DNA of 32,163 nt from Myxococcales bacterium (GTDB lineage Bacteria; Myxococcota_A; Polyangia; Polyangiales; Polyangiaceae), in assembly GCA_025359105.1 (NCBI GenBank), contig JANYHK010000126.1, forward strand, positions 1 through 32,163, written 5' to 3'. The notes below the pieces were generated by a model. The model had not been told where the DNA came from. It made no database searches and worked only from the letters and a program-made list of their open reading frames with translations. Below, piece by piece: positions 27,341 to 32,163 of the stretch (the first letter of the stretch is position 1; each line of letters begins with the position of its first letter). A program made the translations under genes and the position numbers.

Positions 27341-28548
27341 CACTGCGCCTCGCAGTAGCCGTGGCGGCATTTGCCGGTTCCGCAGGGGCCGTCGTCGGCG
27401 CACGTCGTGCAGCTCGATTTGCCTTGTGGCACCGCCGCTTCGTAGAAGCAGCCGCAGGGCTGCGCCGGCGTGTAGAGGGCGAGATCGGCCCCCTCGAAGT
27501 CGCGCCTCACCGTCATCGCGCAGTCGGGGACGAGCCCCTTGCCGACGACGGCGGCGAGGCCGTCGACGTCGGTGACCGTCGGCGTGGGGTTGCCGAGCAC
27601 GAGGTTGATGAACGCCTTCGCGTTCGTGTTGGTCGGCGTGTTCGTCCCGTCGACGGCGGTGAGGTACACGGTGGGCGCCCACATCGTGTAGTGCCCGTCG
27701 CGGAGGTTCTTCTTGTCGAACGACGTGACGCTCGAGTCCGGCAGAAACCCGTGCTTCTGCTTGTAGGCGCGGAACGCGAGCTCGGTCACCTCTCCGCGGT
27801 TCGCGTCGTAGACCTCCGAGCCGAGGATGCCGATCGTCTTGTCCGGGTTGGTCGAGGTCGCGACCAGGTTCAAGACCTCGGTGGACTTGTCCTTCTTCTG
27901 CCCCTTCCACTTCGCCGCCGGCACGCCGATCGCTGCGGCAATCGTGAGGATGGTGCTCTTGGTCGGCGGTCGGATGAACATGAAGAGATCGTCGGTCCAG
28001 GGATTCACCTGGCCGGCGTTGCCGAAGCCGAAGGTGAAGTACGCCTCCTCGGCCGTCATCACCTGCTGCGCGCTCGCCTTGGGCACGATGAACGCGTAGC
28101 TCTGAATCGGTCCCTGAATGCTGCCGAGCCCCGCCGGCGGAGCGGCCTGCGTGCAGCTCGACACGAACGTCGCGCTGATCGCGATGTCGATGGGGAGGCC
28201 GCCCGCGACGTCCATCGTGCACGTCGGGCTGGGCTTCGCCGTCGTCCACGTCGGGTCCTCCGCCGTGGACGGCACGTAGCTCAGGTTCACCGCGAGCTTG
28301 CGCGCGTTGTACATGTCGTCGATGAGCGTGCACGAGCCGGTGGTCGTGTAGAGCACCGTCATCGGCCCGCTCGTCGAGTTGCGGAGCTTCTGGCCCAGCG
28401 TCTTGAGGAGTGGCTCCTGCGTGTCGCCCGACTCGATGACCAGCGGGTTGGGGAGCGCGCTGCAGGGGCCGGCTGCAGCGACGCGTTCGCCGCCGACCAT
28501 CGCGAAGACGGCGACCGCGGCGGTCGCGAAGGTCTTTGCACACCTCAT
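27340..28548 (-). CDS. PstS-like periplasmic substrate-binding protein
   Basis: The 402-residue product has a signal peptide (cut after about residue 26, RVAAA). The mature part begins PLVIESGDTQEPLLKTLGQKL and continues in the manner of type 2 phosphate-class binding proteins, with GSCTLIDDMYN and LPIDIAISATFVSSC near the first lobe and YAFIVPKAS, EEAYFTFGFG at the hinge. The last 38 residues form a compact cluster of seven cysteines (CGC...CTTC...CGTGKC...C), absent from ordinary PstS, which could form a disulfide knot or bind a metal. No ABC permease or ATPase is nearby. It is the first gene of the operon and starts 32 bases from the Pho-box-like repeats. Phosphate specificity is inferred. 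Confidence 0.65.
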   Translation of the reverse strand: MRCAKTFATAAVAVFAMVGGERVAAAGPCSALPNPLVIESGDTQEPLLKTLGQKLRNSTSGPMTVLYTTTGSCTLIDDMYNARKLAVNLSYVPSTAEDPTWTTAKPSPTCTMDVAGGLPIDIAISATFVSSCTQAAPPAGLGSIQGPIQSYAFIVPKASAQQVMTAEEAYFTFGFGNAGQVNPWTDDLFMFIRPPTKSTILTIAAAIGVPAAKWKGQKKDKSTEVLNLVATSTNPDKTIGILGSEVYDANRGEVTELAFRAYKQKHGFLPDSSVTSFDKKNLRDGHYTMWAPTVYLTAVDGTNTPTNTNAKAFINLVLGNPTPTVTDVDGLAAVVGKGLVPDCAMTVRRDFEGADLALYTPAQPCGCFYEAAVPQGKSSCTTCADDGPCGTGKCRHGYCEAQ

Positions 28549-28579
28549 GCTGCGAGGTTGCCACGCCGCCGCGAGGCCA

Positions 28580-28623
28580 GTTGTTGCCTTGTTGTTACAA
28601 GTGATGTCACAGGATTGTTTGCC
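28580..28623. promoter_or_regulatory. Four 11-bp-spaced repeats, Pho-box-like
   Basis: Between the divergent PstS-like gene (start 28548) and the lipoprotein at 28641, four consecutive 11-base units begin GTTGTTG (28580), GTTGTTA (28591), TGATGTC (28602) and GATTGTT (28613). Direct repeats of a 7-mer at 11-base spacing are the layout of PhoB-type boxes. The first two units are nearly identical; the last two are degenerate. The 7-mers do not match the E. coli CTGTCAT consensus, so binding by the PhoB-like regulator of this window is a hypothesis. Confidence 0.4.
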
Positions 28624-28640
28624 TCGGCGGCCGCGCCTTC

Positions 28641-29846
28641 ATGCGATCAAAGCGCATGGCTCGTCGTCGTCGCTCCGGGCTCGCGCTCCTTCTCTTCGGC
28701 ATGGGCGGCACGCTCGCCCTCGCGTGCGGCGGCGACGACACGTCGAACCCCGTCGCCGACGCCGGCGCGAGGGACGGCACGGTCGCCGACGTCAACGTCC
28801 CCGACACGACGAGCGGCGATACGTCGACACCGCCGGACACCGGCGCGACGGATACGGGCGTCGACACCGGCCAGGACTCCGGCACGTTCGACCGTGGGCC
28901 CACGACGCTCCCATTCAACGGCGATCCGAACGGGCTCTTCTGGGACCCTGGTGTGAATGCTGCGCTCTACGTCGCCGACAGCTTGAACAACGCGATCAAG
29001 AAGTGGAGCGACAAGGACGGCTTCTCGACTGCCGCGACGCTCCCGGCCCTCGATCCGCTCCCCGACGGCGGCGCCGCGAACCCGACGCTCGGGCAGGTCA
29101 TCCGCCTCCTCGACGGCACGCTCCTCGTCACGCGCTTCGGCTTCGGCGCGTACGGCGCGATCGTCGTCGTCGGCCCCAAGGGAGATGCGGGCGTCGTCAC
29201 CGGGATCGTCGATGGCGGGCCGGTGCCGCTCAGCGTGAAGAAGCGGCGCATCGGCCTGGCGGTCCTCGCCGACGGCACGATCGTCGACACGTACTTCACG
29301 CCGACGCCCGACGGCGGCCCGCGCATCGGCGCGGTCGCGAAGCTCAACCTCCTCGCGGGCACCGAAAAAGACTTCATCACCGACCTGCAAAAACCGATCG
29401 GGGTCACGCAGGGACTCGACGGCCGCGTCTACCTCACCGACCAGGACTTCGGCGCCATGATCGCATCGACGCTCAACGGCGGCGTGTACTCCGACCCCGA
29501 CGCGTCGGCCGCCGACGCGGGGAGTGACGCGGACGCGAGCGACGACGCCGGCGACGCCGCGCCGGTCGACGCGGCCCCGCCGGTCGACGCCGGACCGCAG
29601 CCCTCGTTCTTCGCCGCCATCCCGTCCCCCGACCTGGTGTGCCCTGGCCCGGACGGGACGTTCTTCGCCGGCAGCTCCGCGGGCACCGTCTACCAGATCT
29701 CGAAGGCCGGAGCCGTCGCCTCGTTCCAGACCGGCCTCAAGAGCGCGCGTGGCTGCGCCTACGACGGCGCGCACAAGCGCCTCTTCGTCGCCGAGCACGA
29801 TCCGGCGGGCACGGCGAACGCGATCCGCATCTTTCCGGTCCCCTGA
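28641..29846 (+). CDS. Beta-propeller-like lipoprotein
   Basis: The 401-residue product has a lipobox (LALAC, Cys29) and an Asp/Thr/Gly spacer to about residue 85. The rest shows NHL/SMP-30-like blades: GDPNGLFWDPGVNAALYVADSLNNAIKKW, RRIGLAVLADGTIVDTYF, KPIGVTQGLDGRVYLTDQDFGAM and RGCAYDGAHKRLFVAEHDPAG. An Asp/Ala-rich insert (about 280-310, DASAADAGSDADASDD) interrupts the repeat. Start ATG at 28641, with an internal ATG at 28656 also possible; no strong ribosome site. It is divergent from the uptake operon and shares its promoter region, so it may be co-regulated. Confidence 0.75.
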   Translation: MRSKRMARRRRSGLALLLFGMGGTLALACGGDDTSNPVADAGARDGTVADVNVPDTTSGDTSTPPDTGATDTGVDTGQDSGTFDRGPTTLPFNGDPNGLFWDPGVNAALYVADSLNNAIKKWSDKDGFSTAATLPALDPLPDGGAANPTLGQVIRLLDGTLLVTRFGFGAYGAIVVVGPKGDAGVVTGIVDGGPVPLSVKKRRIGLAVLADGTIVDTYFTPTPDGGPRIGAVAKLNLLAGTEKDFITDLQKPIGVTQGLDGRVYLTDQDFGAMIASTLNGGVYSDPDASAADAGSDADASDDAGDAAPVDAAPPVDAGPQPSFFAAIPSPDLVCPGPDGTFFAGSSAGTVYQISKAGAVASFQTGLKSARGCAYDGAHKRLFVAEHDPAGTANAIRIFPVP

Positions 29847-29882
29847 GACCCAGTTCGCCGCCGCGGGCGACGTTTGTGGGTC
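29847..29882 (+). terminator. Two-part hairpin after the propeller-like gene
   Basis: GACCCA (29847-29852) pairs with TGGGTC (29877-29882) and, inside, TCGCC (29855-29859) pairs with GGCGA (29866-29870). The structure follows directly on the stop codon. There is no T-run, so it would need Rho or only protect the transcript. Confidence 0.3.
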
Positions 29883-29932
29883 GTAGAGGACCCGCACCCG
29901 CAAAAAAATAGCGCGAATCGCATCGGTTGCCC

Positions 29933-29950
29933 TGGACAGCTGGCTGTCCA
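29933..29950. promoter_or_regulatory. Perfect 18-bp inverted repeat upstream of the truncated EXORDIUM-like gene
   Basis: TGGACAGC (29933-29940) and GCTGTCCA (29943-29950) form a perfect dyad with a two-base centre. It lies about 50 bases before the ATG at 30001, consistent with an operator for a dimeric regulator. No matching copy was noticed upstream of the full-length paralogue. Confidence 0.45.
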
Positions 29951-30000
29951 CGCGCTTGAGTTCGGCGGTTCGCCCGGACGAATTTGGGTGAGGAGGAACG

Positions 30001-30486
30001 ATGAAATTGCCCTTGATGCGCGCCCTTGGATTCGGAGCCGCCGCCACGGCGGCGCTTATCGCGTGTAGCTCGGAGGCGCCGGCGCCGGCCCCTTCGCGTA
30101 CGTCGGAGGCGCCGCTGGCCGCCGCCGCCGTCGAGCAGTCGGTCACCGCCGCCGCCGCCGCTGCCGCGACCGCGGGCTCTCGTCCCACGTGGGGCAACGG
30201 GATTCCGCTCGGCGTGATGCCCACCCGCGAGGTCCATGCGGCCGCGCGCGCAGCCGCGCCGGTGCCCGCGCTCGGCAGCGGCAGCCTCGCCTATTTCGGC
30301 GGTCCCGTCGTTCAGAACCCGAAGATCGTCGGCGTGTTCTGGGGCGCGGTCGACGCCACGCTGACGGCGAACCTACCGCTCTTCTACGGCGACATCACGA
30401 ACAGCAACCACATGGACTGGCTGTCCGAGTACAACACCATCGGCCGGCCTGCCTCGGCCCTGCGCCGCCGCCGCGCGCGTCGCTGA
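30001..30486 (+). pseudogene. Truncated paralogue of the EXORDIUM-like protein
   Basis: The frame gives 161 residues: lipobox (LIAC, Cys22), an Ala-rich spacer, and from about residue 96 a stretch starting LAYFGGPVVQNPKIVGVFWG and running to SEYNTIG that aligns with residues 70-122 of the protein encoded at 19077-21266 (about 31 of 53 identical by eye). Homology stops abruptly after EYNTIG; the remaining 13 residues are Arg/Ala-rich and unrelated, and the rest of the domain, the Cys modules and the anchor are missing. GAGGAGG precedes the ATG, so expression may continue. I call it a decayed gene; a short functional remnant cannot be excluded. Confidence 0.75.
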
Positions 30487-30536
30487 CGCCTCGCATCCAG
30501 CACGGAACGACGGCGCTCGCCTCGGCTCACTTGCCG

Positions 30537-30553
30537 CGGCGCGCGCCGTTTTT
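30537..30553 (+). terminator. Possible weak terminator after the truncated gene
   Basis: CGGCGCGCGCCG (30537-30548) is self-complementary and is followed by five T residues. The stem is short once a loop is allowed, so the call is tentative. Confidence 0.3.
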
Positions 30554-30637
30554 CTTCGCGCATCCTTCGGCGAATCCTGGAGGGCCTGAAAAGGCCGAGG
30601 TTGCCCGCGCTGGGGCCGGCCACTAGACTTGGTCTCC

Positions 30638-31081
30638 GTGGGCGCGCGCGAATACCTTGGGGCCCGACTACGTCGCGCGTTGCACCTCTGGTGTACGCTC
30701 GCGGTGGGCCTGCTCCTCGCCGCACCGATGCTCCTCGGGCCTGCCGCGCCGTGGGCGATGCGCGCGCTCGGCGGAGCGCCCGAGCACCACTGCGCGTGCG
30801 GCATGAAGCGCGGCAAGTGCGGGTGCCCGGAGTGCGCGGAGCAAGAGCACGCGCGCGCCCAGTCAAAGGCGCGAAGCGAGCGCCCTGTCCTCCGGTCCAC
30901 GTGCGACGACGACGACGCGCCGATGCCGAACGCCGCCCCGTTGCCGCGTGTGACGATGCCGGCCGAAGTTGCCTTCGTCGCGGCCCCGCCCGAGGTCCTC
31001 CTCGCGCTCCTGCCTCCTGCCGGCCCCAACCCGCGCGGACGCGACGCGCCGCCGACGCCACCGCCCCGCCACCTCGGCTGA
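30638..31081 (+). CDS. Small membrane protein with Cys-rich metal-binding-like motif
   Basis: The product (147 residues from GTG at 30638; a TTG at 30629 is also in frame) has an N-terminal basic stretch and one hydrophobic segment (LWCTLAVGLLLAAPMLLG). It then has a dense motif at about residues 50-70, HHCACGMKRGKCGCPEC, with five cysteines and two histidines, and a Pro/Ala/Asp-rich remainder. Such a cluster suits binding of copper, zinc or a metal centre. It resembles small DUF2946-like copper-associated proteins in layout only. A gene for a YtkA/FixH-like lipoprotein follows 100 bases downstream. Start uncertain; no ribosome site seen. Confidence 0.6.
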   Translation: MGAREYLGARLRRALHLWCTLAVGLLLAAPMLLGPAAPWAMRALGGAPEHHCACGMKRGKCGCPECAEQEHARAQSKARSERPVLRSTCDDDDAPMPNAAPLPRVTMPAEVAFVAAPPEVLLALLPPAGPNPRGRDAPPTPPPRHLG

Positions 31082-31182
31082 TTGGACGGGCGTTTCGCGT
31101 TCTCTATTCCAACTTCGCGGCAGATGGATCGGCGCGGCGCGGTGGTCGCGCGCCGTCCTACCTGCTCGCCGGAGACACTTCC

Positions 31183-31845
31183 ATGATTTCTCCACGACAT
31201 ATTTTTACTCCTCTAGTCCTCATTCTGGGCCTCGTCGCGGCTTGCTCGACGTCGTCGAACGGCGGCGGCAGCGGTGACGCCGGCGCATCCGGCGGTCCGG
31301 TCTCCGGCGCACAGGACGCACATTGCGCGGTCGAGGGCGGCACCTCCCAGGCGGTTGCCGCTGCCGCGTGCCATCCGGGGGACGCCGGAGCACCGGATGA
31401 CGCCGGCGACTCGGGGGGCGCTTCCGACGGCGGCGGCGGGATCGAGTATGGGGCGACGGAGTTCAATGCCGAGGGAGACGACGACGACTGCAAGTACCAC
31501 GTGAAGTGGAGCGCCGCGTCGATCCGCCAAGGAGCCGACGTCACCTTCACGGTCTCCGTCGCGACGAAGGACGGCACGCCGTCGCCCATGCGTCCGCTGC
31601 CGGGCGAGGGGACCGGTGGCCTCTTCCCGGTGCGCGCCGAGGTCTACCTCAACGACACCCACCCCGCGCCGAACACGACGCAGAGCGCGCAGGAGACGTC
31701 GACGCAAGGGACCTACACCGTGGGGCCGATTCGCTTCGACGCGTCGGGAAGATGGACGGTGCGCTTCCACTTCCACGAGTCGTGCGAGGACACGCGCGAA
31801 GACTCGCCGCACGGGCACGCGGCGTTCTTCGTGCAAGTACCGTGA
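31183..31845 (+). CDS. YtkA/FixH-like lipoprotein
   Basis: The 220-residue product has a lipobox (LVAAC, Cys21) and a Gly/Ser/Asp/Ala spacer with two cysteines. From about residue 105 there is an Ig-like beta-sandwich: KYHVKWSAASIRQGADVTFTV, GGLFPVRAEVYLNDTHPAPN and FDASGRWTVRFHFHESCED. This order (stress on polarity, then PFRVRAEV and GxWxxxF) resembles the YtkA/FixH copper-linked family. The His-rich FHFHESCED..EDSPHGH end could bind metal. GGAGA lies before the ATG. It may work with the preceding Cys-rich membrane protein in metal handling; inferred from context. Confidence 0.65.
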   Translation: MISPRHIFTPLVLILGLVAACSTSSNGGGSGDAGASGGPVSGAQDAHCAVEGGTSQAVAAAACHPGDAGAPDDAGDSGGASDGGGGIEYGATEFNAEGDDDDCKYHVKWSAASIRQGADVTFTVSVATKDGTPSPMRPLPGEGTGGLFPVRAEVYLNDTHPAPNTTQSAQETSTQGTYTVGPIRFDASGRWTVRFHFHESCEDTREDSPHGHAAFFVQVP

Positions 31846-31847
31846 CC

Positions 31848-32163
31848 ATGCGCTCCTCCGGTTCCCTCATCGGTGCGCTGCTCCTCGCGGCGTGCTCGAG
31901 CGCGGCCACCCCGGCGTCTTCGTCGGACGCCGGGGCGAAGGACGAGCCCTTCGTCGCGCCTACGCCGCTGACGTCTCCGACCCGGCGGGGCTTTTCGGCG
32001 AAACGGCCGTAACCCCCGGCGCCGGTCCCCTATGGGGACTGCTCTGCGCCGGCGTGGGCTTTTCGCTGCTGGCCACCGCCGCCGGGGGGGCAAAGGCGCT
32101 CCGGCGCCACTGGCGCCGCCTGGGGCGGTGGCGCTGGTCCTTCGCCGCTCTCCGGTCACTGGC
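31848..32163 (+). CDS. Partial envelope gene with apparent frame break
   Basis: The frame starting at ATG 31848 gives a lipoprotein signal (LLLAAC, Cys16) and a Ser/Asp spacer, but stops at 32012 after 54 residues with an unnatural end (TRRGFSAKRP). In frame +2 from about 31952 a coding-like stretch continues to the window edge: YAADVSDPAGLFGETAV, then a hydrophobic segment PLWGLLCAGVGFSLLATAA and Arg-rich KALRRHWRRLGRWRW. A single-base change near 31955 would join them. Either the gene is frameshifted, the assembly has an error (a G7 run lies at 32084-32090), or two genes overlap. The family is unknown. It starts two bases after the YtkA/FixH-like stop, so it is in the same operon. Confidence 0.45.

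Noticed and set aside
25467-27575. 702-codon plus-strand open frame spanning several genes
   Set aside because: Antisense to the porin and both lipoprotein genes, which show signal peptides, coupled starts and family motifs.

Overview
The window is very GC-rich, densely coded DNA from a myxobacterium-like bacterium (Myxococcota, most likely Polyangia). This rests on the many lipoproteins with Asp/Gly/Ala/Ser-rich spacers after the lipidated cysteine, two proteins with MYXO-CTERM-like tails (Cys, hydrophobic helix, Arg cluster), a eukaryote-like fibrinogen-type domain and low-complexity tandem repeats inside and between genes. No rRNA, tRNA, transposase, integrase or CRISPR array was seen. Assignments come from reading motifs by eye; no database search was run.

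Layout. 1-3514: a hexamer-repeat/hairpin region, then three minus-strand envelope proteins of unknown function (a Pro/Ala/Lys-rich single-span protein, a membrane-anchored protein, a lipoprotein). 3900-8562: a plus-strand operon of a lipoprotein with an internal duplication, a large secreted MYXO-CTERM-like protein and two tandemly duplicated lipoproteins with two CxxCH haem motifs each. It converges on a minus-strand operon (11863-8653) of a DUF3570-like outer-membrane barrel with a TPR-like front end, a lipoprotein with two CxxCH motifs and a lipoprotein with one CX4CH motif. The two operons may form an envelope redox or electron-transfer system.

11950-17832: a PhoR-like histidine kinase and a PhoB-like response regulator on the same strand, separated by a divergent LysR/NmrA-family pair, with an aromatic-L-amino-acid-decarboxylase-like gene overlapping the regulator. 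17979-21266: a fibrinogen-like lipoprotein with possible out-of-frame remnant after its stop, then a converging large EXORDIUM-like protein with eleven Cys-rich modules and a Gly-Ser/Thr stalk.

21504-28548: six minus-strand genes, every junction overlapping by 1 or 4 bases: a PstS-like binding protein, a small lipoprotein, an OprO/OprP-like porin, a YfaP/DUF2135-like lipoprotein, a TonB-dependent receptor with its own TonB-C-like domain on a Pro-Thr linker, and another lipoprotein. The set looks like a complete envelope uptake system, possibly for phosphate or a phosphorylated compound. Four 11-bp-spaced repeat units resembling the layout of a Pho box lie just upstream. This operon is the best candidate for a little-described system.

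28641-32163: a divergent propeller-like lipoprotein, a truncated paralogue of the EXORDIUM-like protein, a small Cys-rich membrane protein, a YtkA/FixH-like lipoprotein and an incomplete gene with an apparent frame break at the window edge.
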